Assembly (NCBI RefSeq): GCF_029784155.1
Contig: NC_073692.1
Span: 13,931,752-13,995,751, forward strand
DNA length: 64,000 bases
Reading direction: 5' to 3'
Source: Uranotaenia lowii
Taxonomy: Eukaryota; Arthropoda; Insecta; Diptera; Culicidae
Position numbers and translations under genes: made by a program. Of this stretch, positions 1 through 12,477 are shown in pieces (the first letter of the stretch is position 1; every line of letters starts with the position of its first letter). The notes beneath the pieces were generated by a model. It worked only from the letters and a program-made list of their open reading frames with translations, was not told where the DNA came from and ran no database searches.

Positions 1-1750
1 CTTAACATTTAACAAAAAGAAATCAAAACAATTTTATTTAAAAAAATACTAAAATTTTTTACAAAACTTTGAATATTTAAAAAATTTGTTTATTTTTGTT
101 TTGAATTTCCAATAAAAACATTTTTAATGATATTGGGTTCAGCATTCTGTCATCACGATCTAGGATTTCGAATATGAAACATGAATAACAATTTAAAAGT
201 TATGTTAACTGGGAAATGATAAAAAATAATTATAAATAATTATAATTTATAAAATTTTAAAAATGTTAGAAATAAAGAGAATTTTGAATATTCTAAATTA
301 AAAAAATGGTAGATTTTGGAATATTTGAAGGCAGTACAAATTCAGAAAGCTCAAAAAATAATTGTTTAAGGTTGTTGAAAAACTAAATTTGAGGCCCTTG
401 GAGCCAAATAGGAAATAAGTGCATAAAAACTGATTTAAAAAAAAGCACTTGAACTTTTTTGTGCTTCAGTAAATTTCACACATATTTTTTATGAACTTTT
501 TTCATGAGAGTTATCTTTCAAAATAAAAACAAAGCATTTTATTCCATTTTCACAAAAAAATTATCGTATATTTGACGTTAATAGAGGTGATGATTTTTTT
601 TATTTTTTCACTTATAACTTTTTTTACTTTACATAAATCTTTTAATCAGCCAAAGTTTAGCTGACATAGTAAAATTTCATTATTTCAATCGAGATGGTCA
701 CGATCTTTGTTCAAAAACGCCATCTTTTTTACCATTTTGTCTTTCGGCTCAATTTTCAGATACCAACAAAATTATTTTTTGTTTTCTTCATAAATAGATA
801 GTGAACATTTAGACGATTCAAAAATGATATATTTTATTAAATTTTTTTCAGTAGTTTAGAAGATACAGCTAAAACAGTAGATAATCCGGGTCTAACCATA
901 ACCGGCTAATTGACCTTTTTTTTTTTTAACTGTAAAGGAAGGTTAAAATAAATTAAGCTTCGAAATAAAAAAAACTCAAAAATAATCAAATCCACAAATT
1001 AAATATATTCAAAAAGAATGAAAAATTAATGAAAATTTAAAAAAAAAGTTAAAAGTATTGTTAAGAAAATAGTGATATTTAAAATGGTCAAAATATTTCA
1101 AATGAAAAAAAACGTAAATACCACATAATTTCAAGAGACTAAAAACCTTTAAAAAAAATTAAAAATTTAATATCTGAAATAATTTGAAAAAATATTTGAA
1201 TTTTACATGTTTTGTAAAATTAATAAAAAATACGTCATCTTTTTGGAGACTTTGACAGCTAAGATAAATTAATAAATAACAGAAATTTAAATAAAAGATG
1301 AAGGTAATATTTAATAAAATACAATAAAAATCGCAGAATTGAGTGTTAAGAAAAACAAAAAAAAAACTGACAAGTTAAGGAAATTTTTAATATTTTGAAG
1401 CATGTAGAAAAATGCAAAATAAAATCAATCAAAGTTTGTAGTTTTTGAAACTCAAATATATTATATGATTCTGAAAATTTAACCAAGCGGGAACTAAACA
1501 ATGATTGAAAAACACTCAAATTTCAGGAAAATTCCAAATGTCCTGAAATCAAGGAATATTTCAAAATCTGATTAATTGAAAAAGTGGAACAATAAGGAAA
1601 AAATTCAGAAATAAAAATTTTAAGATTCCATATTTCAGGTATTAGATATCACATTTTTTGATTCTGATTAATTTTCTGAAGCTCCTGATTTGTGATTTTT
1701 TTTTTAACAAACACGAAGAAATTCCTTTTACTTAACTCTATGCTCTATGA
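1..1750. other. AT-rich non-coding sequence upstream of gene A exon 2
   Basis: Poly-A/T-rich, with no exon, promoter pair or element boundary that I can support. Possibly intron 1 of gene A. Confidence 0.5.
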
Positions 1751-2200
1751 AAGGTTGCCAGAATTTTTACAACACGTATCCGGGCCGGACAAATTGGACA
1801 GTTTAACATAAAAACGTGGCAAAATCCGGGTATTGGACAAAAGTGACGACCATAAATTTGGCCAATATCCGGACAAATTTTCTCAAAACCCAAAAATTAC
1901 TCAACAAAAATCAAGAAAAAAATATTTTTCATCAAAACTCATCGACAGATTTTGGATAGTACTTAAGGCTTTCAAAAAATCTTTCATGATTATTTTTATA
2001 AAATTTGTTTAAAAAAATATACCTACGTTTTGAAGGCGTTTGTTGTTTTTTTTTGTTTGATTAGATAAAGTGAATAAATCACGGCAGAATCCAAGTATTT
2101 TTCAATAAAATCCGGACAACCGGGCCAGGCCGAATTGTTCCCAGGTTTTGTATTAAATATCCGGGCAATCCTGGATAAAACCGGGCATTCTGGCAACCTT
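1751..2200 (+). mobile_element. MITE of the CCGGGC family (copy 1)
   Basis: About 450 bp bounded by inverted ends AAGGTTGCCAGAA and TCTGGCAACCTT, with repeated ATCCGGGC/CCGGGCAA motifs just inside both ends. The same architecture recurs at 9115, 40727 and 56763. No coding capacity. Confidence 0.75.
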
Positions 2201-2358
2201 ACTCTAAGCGTTCATCTTTCGGGGATATGAAGGCTAGCATCTTACAATTGCTAAAACCACCGACGCACAGAAAGTGTACTATGTATGCTGTGACCGGGAT
2301 TCGATCTCATGACCGTTGGCTGAGAAGACTTGAAGACTATCCTCTACGCCACGGGCTG
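2200..2358 (-). mobile_element. tRNA-derived SINE-like fragment
   Basis: On the minus strand the sequence has a tRNA-like A box (TGGCGTAGAGG) and B box (GATCGAATCCC) about 40 bp apart. The cloverleaf is imperfect, so a SINE head is likelier than a working tRNA gene. It abuts the MITE ending at 2200. Confidence 0.5.
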
Positions 2359-3012
2359 TGGCCGAATTTGAGATTTGGAATTTGAGATTAGAGAATTACA
2401 TTTGATATGAGAGTTTCAACTTGGTGTCCATGGTTAAGGGATTAAAATTTGACTACCTTCTATGGATAAGTTCTGAGTTTTAAGTTTTGAATTTTGTTAT
2501 TTAATTTTGGAGTTCTGGGTTTTAATTTTTTTTATTTTCAAGATTCGTTTGGAAAGTTTTGCGTTTGATTAAACTTTTTGTAGAATAGTCGATGTAACTG
2601 TTTATATCTGTTTCGAAAATGCTAATTCTTTATTCTTAATATTCCTAATATTTCTGAAATTTTTCATGTATTGATTCAAAATTTTTTTTTTAAACTCAAA
2701 CCATTTTTCCCTTGAGATTTGGCATTTTTTTTTCTTAGATATCTTTACTTTAAAAAGATGCATGAACTTTCAACCACGCTTCTTTAGTTTGAAAGCCTGG
2801 CTCAAAAATAGCAATTTAGATTGCTTTTCATCGTTTATGGTTGGGGATGATAAATTTTACGGTTCCCGGTTAATTGTGGCAGTTGTTGTTTGTTCTTAAT
2901 TTTTTTCAATCGAAAAATTTTACACGTGCGAAGAACTCCTCACTCAATCGTTCAACACCCATCAATCCTTTCTAATTTTATGTTTTTGATTTTATTCTAT
3001 TTTAACCGACAG

Positions 3013-3250
3013 CCAGCACCATCAAGGTGTGCTCGAGAAATGACACCAAACTAGATGCCTGCATTATCGATGCGGTGGAACGGATTCGACCGAACCTGGC
3101 AAGCGGAGATTTTGGGGCCGATTTTGCCGTCCCAAGGATCGAACCGCTCTATCTGGAGAAGATGCAAATGTCCCGGGGCAAGGACTTCCAGGCGGTGTTC
3201 CACAAACTGAACGTGTCCGGCCCTAGCACCTTCAAGCTAGAAAAGATTAA
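3013..3250 (+). CDS. Gene A coding exon 2
   Basis: Follows the acceptor ...ccgacag at 3012 and ends at gtgagt (3251). It encodes the N-terminal cysteine pair (CSRNDTKLDAC) and the first half of the JHBP barrel, in phase 1 at the start and phase 2 at the end. Confidence 0.9.
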
Positions 3251-4686
3251 GTGAGTTGTTTGGTGTTTTTAAGAAATGACTCAAAAATTTAATATTCTGT
3301 TTTATTTTTTTTTAGATCAAATCCGATGAATCTTTCGTTCGATATCAGCTTGAGCATACCAAAACTAAATTTCTCCGGAAAATACTCCATCAACATGAAG
3401 GTACTTCTGCTCGAGGTGAAGGGAAAAGGAAAGATCCGGGGTACTCTGTGTAAGTAATCAAATATATAGAGATTTTTTCCAGGATTTTCATCCCGAAGCA
3501 TGAATCTTCCCTAAGGCGGCATCCATAAAATACGTAACGCAAAAAATGCACTTTTTTGACCCCCTCCCCCCCGTATGTCACAAATCGTAACATTTCGACG
3601 TACCCTCCTATTAAAATTACGTAACGCTGATAATTACCCCCCTCCCCCCTCTTATCTTCTCATGTTTTTAAATACTGATTTTCGAAGGTCAAAAAAAGGT
3701 TTTTAATGTTTAATGTTTAATGTTTATTGTTTGGAGTACGTGAGCCTGTCAGATTTTAACATAAAATTTTGTTCGAATCGCATCCTCGTTCTCTTTGATG
3801 ATAATTCACTGATAAAACAAATTGAATGTCTCATTACGAGTTGCTCTGTGATTGAGATCTATCTTGTTTACTTTATTTTGTTCACGGAGCATAACTTGTT
3901 ACGCAAAATAAACTCCGCTCAAAAATATTCTTCGGAATAATTTATTTTGCATAAATCAATCGAGAAAAAATAGTGAAATTTCCGTCTTAAGATTGAAATT
4001 AGTTCTTGGGGTTGAGTGTATCCAATATTTGATTTTCCAACTGTTATTTCACAGATATTCAATACACATTTTAAGGAATCTATCACAGAATCTTTAAATA
4101 GAAAAGGTTACAAACCAATTTCAATCATGTTGATGCTTACAAATTTTAAACTGATTTTGGTTTGGTTATCATTCTACTAAAATTGCATGACATCAAAATA
4201 GCTGCGATGACACTCAAATTCATGAGGAAAAAATCGTTACGTAACGATGAGCGTACCTACCCCCCTCCCCTATGTCACAATTCGTAACGCTCGAGCTTAC
4301 TCCCTCCTCCCTAGAAGCGTTACGTAATTTATGGATGCCCCCTAAATACTTAAAGATAGCAGTTTGCAGAGTTTTTCAGTGCAACATGCTGAAATTTCGT
4401 GAACAGTGACTTTGACTTTTTCTTGAAATTTCTAGAATAAACTTTTCTAGAATTGTTTCGACAAAGAATTTTAATAAAACCTATCAGGCTATCAAATTAT
4501 GACGATTGGCATCAAAAATTCAAAAATGACGAAATGTCACACGTGACAATTATGCATCCAACGGAAGTTTAAACGACAATAAAAAAAAATATTCAAAACG
4601 GACCTCCAATTTTGTAGTGAGCCAGTTGGAAATTCGTAATACATTAGTCGGGATGAATAAGCCATTGTTGCTTAAAATCCCTTGAG

Positions 4687-4738
<52 letters not shown>

Positions 4739-7700
4739 TACATTAGATTTCAATATACTATTTTGCTGGAAGATGGTCAATCTGGAATGGGTGGAGGGAT
4801 CGCCTCAAATCAAGGCAATTAAAATCAGCCTATAGAAAAGGGCTTTTAATCCTGTTAAATTTGAAACATTGATTTTCGGGAAGTTAACATGACAGTTGGG
4901 ACATTAGACATGAGTAATCAGAATTTAAGAAATTCATGAACTTTATTGCCCTACCTGATAAAATGGCTATCGAAATATCATTTTATCGATAAGCTTACAT
5001 ACAAACTATTTTCAGTTTGATTTGTTGACAAATGTTGTAAACTATTGTTATTATACTCTTGAAATTTTGCATCCATTGATTTCACATTAGAGCCAGCAAA
5101 ATTCTAGCTATGTGGCATAAGCTGATTTTGAAGGGATTCCCAAATCCAAACCTGTCATTTGAGTTCGTTTATGAGCTCTAGTTTTTGATTCGAAGATCAG
5201 TTTAATTAATCAGTTTTGAATAACATCTGTCAACTAATAATTGATTAAAAAAATACATTCAGCAAAAACCAAAACTAACTTGAAATACATTGTTTATCCT
5301 CAACTCAAACTCGGTCTTTAATTTTACCTTGATGTTATCATTTCAGAGTTATTACAGCTCAATGAAATAAAATTTCATAAATTTAAGACGTTATAATACA
5401 CAAATTCATCATTATTTCATAATTAATCTATTAAATCGCTAAGCTTCAAGTTTAAATGGTTTGAATTTATTCAGCAATTTTGTTTTAGAAATATGTTTTT
5501 AAAAATCATAGAGATTCACATTTAAGATTTTCTGTTGACTCCAAAAATCCAATATTTTATTGAAAGGAGGAAGCAAAATACAAAAAGAAGTATTCTGAAA
5601 TCCTCTATTTAAAAGTCGCAATTACTTGTAGTCTTGAAGAAAATTTATTTTTAATTTTAAATCTTTGATTTGGAATATTATGGAATATTTGACAGAGTTA
5701 ACATAAATTAAAATAAAAGTAATTGAGTTAACACCTGGATTTGAAAAACTAGAGATGTTAGAAAAAAAAGTTTATTGCATATTTTAGCGCAACTGAACAG
5801 AAAAAAAAAATGATAAACTAGTCCCCTGACGGGAAATCTTTCTTAAAAAAAATAATGATGGTAACATTCCTTAGTATTGCTCAAAATTCCCAATCTCTTA
5901 TTGAATACACCTATGTTCATGGCCGTAGGAACGTAGAAGGGGCTGTTTGGGAGTTAAACCCCCGCCCCCCTCATGAGGGTTCAGGAAAAGCAAATGAGGG
6001 GAGGCATGAGAGGTTCAGGAGATTCTACTCAACACACAAAATTTTGAATCATTCATCAAATTTTGATGATTGAGTAAGGTTATTCAAGAGTAACAATCTT
6101 GATATCAATCTGATATCAAACCGCGAAAATCCTAGGTTTAGAAATCTGCCACAGTTTTTCACAATTCATTTCTGAATATTAAACTTCAAATGAGAAGAAA
6201 TTCATTTCCGAGGTTCTAGTGTCATATCATCAAAATCCAAATTTCTGTTTTCATTAGAGATGTACCGAATAGTGGTATTCGGTGAACGGCCGAATACCGA
6301 ATAACTATTGACCTTTTCAACTATTCGGCCAAACGAATATTCGACCGAATAGTCGATTCAGATTTCAATGAAAAAACAAAAGTGATTATTTCAATTTTCT
6401 TCTATTCTTCCATATTAATGCCCCTCATATTTTTGACTCGATTATTTTCTACCATATGGTATTTTCAGATGATGTATCACAAGATTTTTTCAAGGTGGGG
6501 GTCTTCCTGATTTTTAAAATGTCACCAATAACTGACAGGACACGACATCAGATGACTTGACGCTTCTACGGCGTTGATCAGCAAAGAGATTGTTTTCCTG
6601 TGAAATTTGGGACAAAATATGTCGAAACAGGTGCTAAGCAATTTGAAATTGCTTAGTTGATATTCAATTAGATGTAGGTAGAATTTGAGCAAGCTATCTT
6701 CAATTGAACAAAATGATCTTTAGTACACATTTTCAACTACGCGTATCCACACGCTCAGGCATTCAGGACGATTTTTGAAAAACAATTTTAAAAAAGAGAA
6801 AAGTGTATGCTCATTTTGATTTTTTTTTATCGTTACTGAACACAATGTCTAAAAAAATTTAAAGAGAAAGTTGAGTTTTTTTTAACTAAGCAACTAATCT
6901 TAATAAACCCAAGTAAAATTCGGATTTTTTTAAAAAAATATCTGGACATCTCGGCCAGTTTTGACTTATCTCAAATCTTTATTGGATTTATGGGTAAGCC
7001 TGGATATATCAAGAAAATCTTTAATAAACGGTAATCAAAGTATTAAGCGATACTTGTCAGCATTCTCCTGTACATTCTATAGTGAAAGATACACGGGTAC
7101 TCCAAAGATGTTTAGCTGAGCCATAAAATGTTGATGATTGTTTAGCTTTTACCACATCAGTTTTGGATATTTTATAAATTATCCAAATTAATTTTGAAAA
7201 ATCATACAAGTCTGTTATTTTATAAATTTTAATAATAAATATTCGGCCTATTTGGCCGAATACTTAGCTCAAATATTCGGTGAGCCGAAATATTCGGCTT
7301 AACAGTTTTTGGGCGGTATTCGGCGCCGAATATTTGGTACATCTCTAGTTTTCATAATACAGATTCTGTATCCAGTTAAGGATTCTTGATTTTCGGATCG
7401 AATCATCATTAAGAAATTCAAATAATAAATTCAGATTGGAACCCAAAACAGCAGAATACAACTAATTATAGATTCATAATTGAGGGCTCTGAAAAAAATT
7501 TTGCTTCTTGGCTCATATTTGAAATTCTAATCTGGAATTTAAATTTAGGAATCGTGTTTTGATCATTGCAGGAATCTTATGGATGTTCGGAAACAGATCC
7601 AGAGTTCAAGTTTTGAATTCCGGTTCTGAATTCAGATCCAATTTATGTTCAGATTCAGCAAGAACATGATTTTCACAATCAAAATAATACTATCAATATG

Positions 7701-10700
7701 ATTATTTCGTTGAGTAACTCGAATTGCAAGAGACAGCAGATATATATTTTTTATTGTTAATTCGAATTTTCAATTTAAATTTATTAACCTAAGCCAGTTT
7801 AAATACAAAATTCAGCTGAAAATCACAAATGGGGTGCTTAGATGTAAGAGCCTAAATGATAGTTTCGAGTAAACGTGTTCCAATTTGCTCGATTTTTCAT
7901 ATACTAAATGTTAAGTAGAAGTAGAATACGAGTTTATTTTACAAGTTTTATTTATATTTTAAAAAAATCGTCCACAGGATTTAAATTGGTTCTATTGATT
8001 TCAATTGAAACACATTTACTGATAAAGAAACATGTTATCTCCCTGTTAAAAATCATAGGAAATCACATATTTTTGGAACTTTTCCTTAAAAAAACTTATT
8101 TAATGATCAAATCATATAAACCAAATACATTATATTTTTGGCAAATTCATATTACATTTTTAAAGGATGCCTTTTACAAATCTTGCTTAAAATTGTAAAG
8201 ATTTAAAAAAAGTTTCTATTTGAAACAAACAAACAACACTAGAAAATAATTTTGTTTTTTTTATACATGCATTGCTTAAGCAAAAATATCATACACAAAA
8301 AGAGGTCACTAAATCCCCTCCCCCAATGAGCCAGTTCTTCCTACGGTCCTGCCTATGTTTAAACAATTTCACAGGCAACCTTAACCCTCTAAAACTTAAT
8401 TCAGCCTTTAGATGTGATTTACTATAATCAGCATGAAACCAAAGCCCAGAATGTTTCAAAACTTGTTAATCTAACATTCTATACTAATGAAAACTGTCTG
8501 ACAAGCAGCTGTCGAAAGATCATGAGAAAACTGGAAATGAATCGATTTTTCGAAAAATTATTATTTTGGTATTCTAAGAAATCCACGTGATCGATTTCGA
8601 TCTAAAACAATTATTGGAAGTTAGGTTTGAGTGTAACAACCATTGAAGAACAAAATGATCCTCAGTTAGGTAGACTAGACGAAATATAAACTCCATCTGA
8701 AGGTGGGGTTTAAAAAAAAAAAGCAACAATTCTAAAATTACGTACATTAAGTACTTTTCGCTATTAGTCAGTCTTAGAATGTTTCAAAATTTAGGAGAAA
8801 GTGGCTTCACACTACAGCCGAAAAAGTACTGAAAGTTATGTTCTTCAGCCCCTGTGATTGTGCAGTTTTTGAAAAAAAAATGTTTAAAATTTATTCCTGA
8901 ATGTTCAAGTTTTTCGTAGAACAAAAGTTGTTTGTAATCAACTACGTTCTTGTGGTTTTTTAGCGAAAAAAAAATTTTAAAAGGGTTGAGAATAAAAAAG
9001 TATATCTGGTAGCCAAAAACAGATTCAGATCCAGCCATTTGGTTCAAATCAGTCCTTAAATTCTAGTTGTGAACCAAGTAGTTTAGAACTCATGACCCAT
9101 AACTAAGGTTGCCAGAATTTTTTCAGCACATATCCGGGCTGGAAAATTTATATTAAACCTTGGAAAATCTGATTTCAAAATTGACGACCTAAGATCCGGG
9201 CAATATCCGGGCAAATTTTGTCAAAACCCAGAAACCCAGAAATTACTCAACAAACAATTTTTTTTCATAAAAGCTGATTGACAAATTTTAAGGCTTCCGA
9301 AAAACTTTTCATGATTAATAAAACTAGTTCTAAAAATTTCGTTTTGGAAGCATAAATAAAAAAAAATACCACACAATTTGTTTTCTTTTGTTTGATTTGC
9401 CAAATGAAGTGAAAAAATCCGGGTAAAATCCGGGCATTTTTCAATGAAATCCGGACAACCAGGCTGGAATTATTCCCAAATTTTGTATTAGACATCCGGG
9501 CGAACCCGGATAAAACCGGTCAATCTGGCAACCTTATCGATGGCCATGAAAAATATGCCACATTTAACACCTATTTGATACCAAATGGGAAATAGTATTC
9601 AAATTAAAAAACGTTGTTTATTAAATCGAAACAAATTTAAAATGATGCCCTCGTAGACAAAAAGAGGGAAGTGCATGAAAGCTGTTTTCGAAAATAAAAC
9701 GAGCTTCTTTACTCGATTCTTTTTATATGTTTCATAATAAAAAAAAGTATGGTATTCATACTGAATTTCATATTCGGTATCTATAATATCAAGCATCAAA
9801 ACTTTTTATATTAATCATGCTGAAAAAATTGATACTAGCTAGGAATTAAATATCCCACATCTGTTTAACACTAGCAATAAAAGTTGTTCACATGCCTTAA
9901 TTTGAATCATGAAATTAAAATTTAATTCCTTTTAACAAAAGGTAATATCAGAGTGAAAATTCTGATACGCGTCTTTAGTGGGTAAAAATTTGTCCGATCA
10001 AACTCAGAAGACAATAACCGTTTAACTGGAAATTTTATTTTGAATATTCTAAGCAATTATTCAAGTGGTCTGTTTGTTATTTCTTTAGTTGGCAGAGAGT
10101 CCTTTTTTCAAATCATAGCGAGATCATAATTTTAAACCTTAACGAATATAAATAAGCAATTGTGATAGATTCCTAACTTACCACAGTTTCATAAATTACC
10201 TTTCGATGTCCCTTTCCATCAGATAGAATTTTCCTATCCTGGTGCTGCTCCAGAGATTTTTTCGCATTTGCTCTGCTTCTCAAATACCATTCTGCTGGTT
10301 TTTTGCTGTCTTGATAATTTTTATCGATATCGGATCGATAATTCTGTTGATTTCTGTTTTCTGAACTGGCAGGGACCTCGCCTTCAAACGGCGAAGATGT
10401 TGAGATAATGGTAGTTCCATGTTCTTTTTATCGAGTGGGTGCATTCTAGTATGTGAACGGGTTAGCCTCCTGGTAATCCAATAATCCAATTAGACGAGAG
10501 CAATATCTTATTCCCTTAGAAGTAACGTCCTACTCGATTGGCTCGTTACAAGTCATTGAACTTTTTATTATGCTCTAAAAATAAAAAACCTTTGCAATAT
10601 GCACCTAAAAGTTAATCAAATCGAATAATATAACCTACTTGTAATTCCATCCCAACAGCAAAAATGAGGATGAACATCCGGCTGCGGGGTTTCACGGAGA

Positions 10701-11014
10701 ACATCAATGGCACCGATTACGTGCGCTTCCGGCGGATGGGCATGAAGATCAAGATCGACGATGGATCCTTCGTGCTGGACAACCTGTTCGATGGGGATCC
10801 AGTTTTGGGCAAGGTCGGTAACCAGGTGATCAACGATAATCCGCGCCTGTTTCTGGATGAAATCATTCCGGGGCTGGAGAAGAACTTGAGCAAAACCTTC
10901 ACCGATATCGCCAATCAGCTGCTGTACAATGCCACCATTGACGATCTCTTCCCGGAGGTTGTGGACGAGGGCAGTGGGGCAGGCGAGGGGGATGGCGATG
11001 GTGTTTTCGTCTAG
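3013..11014 (+). CDS. JHBP/takeout-like secreted carrier, gene A (first exon missing)
   Basis: Spliced model of three exons: 3013-3250, 3316-3449 and 10659-11014, with consensus GT/AG borders. The joined product starts STIKVCSRND and runs through a family-typical N-terminal pair of cysteines ten residues apart, the IRPNLASGDFG segment, the MNLSFDISLSIPKL strand region and a C-terminal NLFDGDPVLGKVGN...LEKNLSKTFTDIANQLL helix. This is the pattern of the JHBP family (Pfam JHBP, takeout group), extracellular proteins that bind juvenile hormone or other lipids in a long hydrophobic tube. Exon 2 begins in phase 1, so a signal-peptide exon of 3n+1 nt is missing; no convincing candidate was seen in 1-3000, so it probably lies left of the window. 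Exon phases match genes B and C. Oddity: the protein runs 18 residues past the usual FPE end as an acidic, glycine-rich tail (VVDEGSGAGEGDGDGVFV). No AATAAA is obvious just downstream. The family call is strong; the ligand is unknown. Confidence 0.9.
3316..3449 (+). CDS. Gene A coding exon 3
   Basis: Starts after a polypyrimidine tract and tttag, and ends at gtaagt (3450). It encodes SNPMNLSFDISLSIPKLNF and on to KGKGKIRGTL. It is 134 nt, the same length as exon 3 of both other copies. Confidence 0.9.
3515..4342. mobile_element. PIF/Harbinger-like MITE with TAA target duplication
   Basis: The ends GGCGGCATCCATAAAATACG and (inverted) GGGGGCATCCATAAATTACG flank 828 bp. TAA is duplicated at 3512-3514 and 4343-4345. 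Subterminal TACGTAACG motifs with C-rich tracts repeat inside both ends. A 3-bp TAA duplication is typical of PIF/Harbinger. Confidence 0.7.
4648..4734 (+). mobile_element. Tiny poly(A)-tailed retro-insertion
   Basis: 39 bp of sequence plus 48 A residues (4687-4734), flanked by a perfect 12-bp duplication GTAATACATTAG at 4636-4647 and 4735-4746. This is the mark of LINE-machinery retroposition of a strongly 5'-truncated RNA. Confidence 0.8.
4747..5917. other. AT-rich intron sequence of gene A
   Basis: No gene, element boundary or repeat that I can support. Confidence 0.5.
5918..8351. mobile_element. hAT-type non-autonomous element (copy 1), split by another hAT
   Basis: The termini CATGGCCGTAGG and (inverted) CAGGACCGTAGG are flanked by the 8-bp duplication CCTATGTT at 5910-5917 and 8352-8359. 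The CA...TG ends and 8-bp duplication point to hAT. The same ends and similar internal tracts (for example TTCAGCTGAAAATCACA) recur at 56520-58639. No transposase ORF. A second hAT element occupies 6255-7347. Confidence 0.8.
6255..7347. mobile_element. hAT-type MITE nested in another hAT element
   Basis: The inverted ends TAGAGATGTACC and GGTACATCTCTA are flanked by a perfect 8-bp duplication GTTTTCAT (6247-6254, 7348-7355). Both subterminal regions are packed with ATTCGGCCGAATA-type repeats. 1093 bp with no usable ORF. Confidence 0.85.
9115..9535 (+). mobile_element. MITE of the CCGGGC family (copy 2)
   Basis: AAGGTTGCCAGAATTTT at the left, ATCTGGCAACCTT at the right, and subterminal ATCCGGGC motifs. 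Same orientation as copy 1. Confidence 0.75.
9536..10658. other. Gene A intron 3, right end
   Basis: AT-rich, with no recognised element. Confidence 0.5.
10659..11014 (+). CDS. Gene A terminal coding exon 4
   Basis: Follows the acceptor ...cccaacag. It encodes SKMRMNIRLRGF through DDLFPE and then the unusual acidic tail, with a stop at 11012-11014. It lies 7.2 kb from exon 3. Confidence 0.9.
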
Positions 11015-12475
11015 TCGGCTTGCTAGACGATGATTTCATGCTGATAAAGAGAGTGAGATCAGTGAGTGAGGACGCCGACAACAAAAAGGCCCCAACTGGA
11101 CTGTCGAGTGCCTCGTGTTGATAATTTTGAATGTGATTTATATCGTAGTTGTCTTTGTACATGTGAGAAAAAAGTACTGAAATCTTTTCGGAATCTGCTA
11201 TACAAAATTAATTTTAGTTTATTGTGGGTTTAGCTTTAGGAAACATTAAATTAAAACATATTTTGAAAAGTACACATTATGTTTATTGAAGGACTTCGAA
11301 ATGCAAATATTCTAAATTATTCCTTATTTGGTTCCCCTACGGGGCGCGGGGTGAAAATGGGTTAAAATGAAGAATATTTATTTTGATGTATTTTCAAAAA
11401 TCTTGAAGATATCGGTTTACAATTTTTAAATATAATAACGAGCATATCTAGGTATCTATTACTTTGAAGGTAATTTTTTAGAAAAATCTTGTGTTAATTC
11501 TTAAATTCTCGAAATTTGGAGAGAAAAGTTCGTAATAAAATACAATGCATAAAAATGTCATGTATGTTTCTTTTCTTATTAGATGACATGTTGTATCCGT
11601 ACATGGTGAAGATAGCTTCTACCAGAATTTGTAATTCCATCCATAAGGACTACGGTATAGCTTATCGTTATTCTGAGGGTCATCGTGAGTTACCAAAGGT
11701 GGCTTTTCTATAGGAGGATGGAAAATGGAGTTTTTTGGAGACCAAAAAGAAAACCTGGATGTCTTAGCATTTTGATCCTGGAGTTTTTCGATCGGAAATT
11801 CGCCTTAGTAGTACGTAACTCGAATCGATACATTAAAGTATGGATCACTACAAATCTGGACGCATTAAAACGGGTCTATCTCGGAGCTATATAAACGAAA
11901 TAAACACTTTTACCCCTTAGATTCTCAAGGCCTCATATGTGTTGAGCATACGGTGAAAGGATGAAGTAACGTTTCATACCTTAACACTTTCGACAAATCA
12001 ATAATTATAATTATAATTTACAGATAATTATTTTTATGAGGCACTAATGAAAAATCCTTTGATTTTTAAGATAATTTTTTTTTTGACTATTATTAGATAA
12101 TTCCAAATTCCACAGTTTTGAAACTGCGAAATCCTGATTCTTTTTTTTTACTCAAATACGGAGCTTGATCCAGAGATTTTTAAAATTTGATAACAAATAA
12201 CGAATATGGTCTTAAATTTTCAAATTCCAATCTGCCAACATTCGATATCCGAGTTTTGAACTTCAAAACGTATGTTTTCCCACTTTAGAATTTATGAAAA
12301 TTTATGTATGTTTCTTTAGCAAGTTTTGGAGGCATCTGAGAAAAATTTTACTGAAAATATATGTTATACCATCTAGCCGTGGAGTTTTATTTTCAATAAA
12401 ATGTGCAGAAAATACGCTGAGTTAATTTATAATTTGGGGATCCCCTGTCCTAGTTCAAATTTTAAATTTTTAATA
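11015..12475. other. 3' flank of gene A and spacer
   Basis: Contains the gene A 3' UTR (end not fixed; no AATAAA close to the stop) and AT-rich spacer with no other gene seen. Confidence 0.5.
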
Positions 12476-12477
12476 TA

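Noticed and set aside
2288..2358. Genuine tRNA gene
   Set aside because: A and B boxes are present, but the acceptor and T stems do not pair well; a SINE head is more likely.
10899..11162. Minus-strand ORF over gene A exon 4
   Set aside because: Shadow of the GC-rich coding exon on the other strand.
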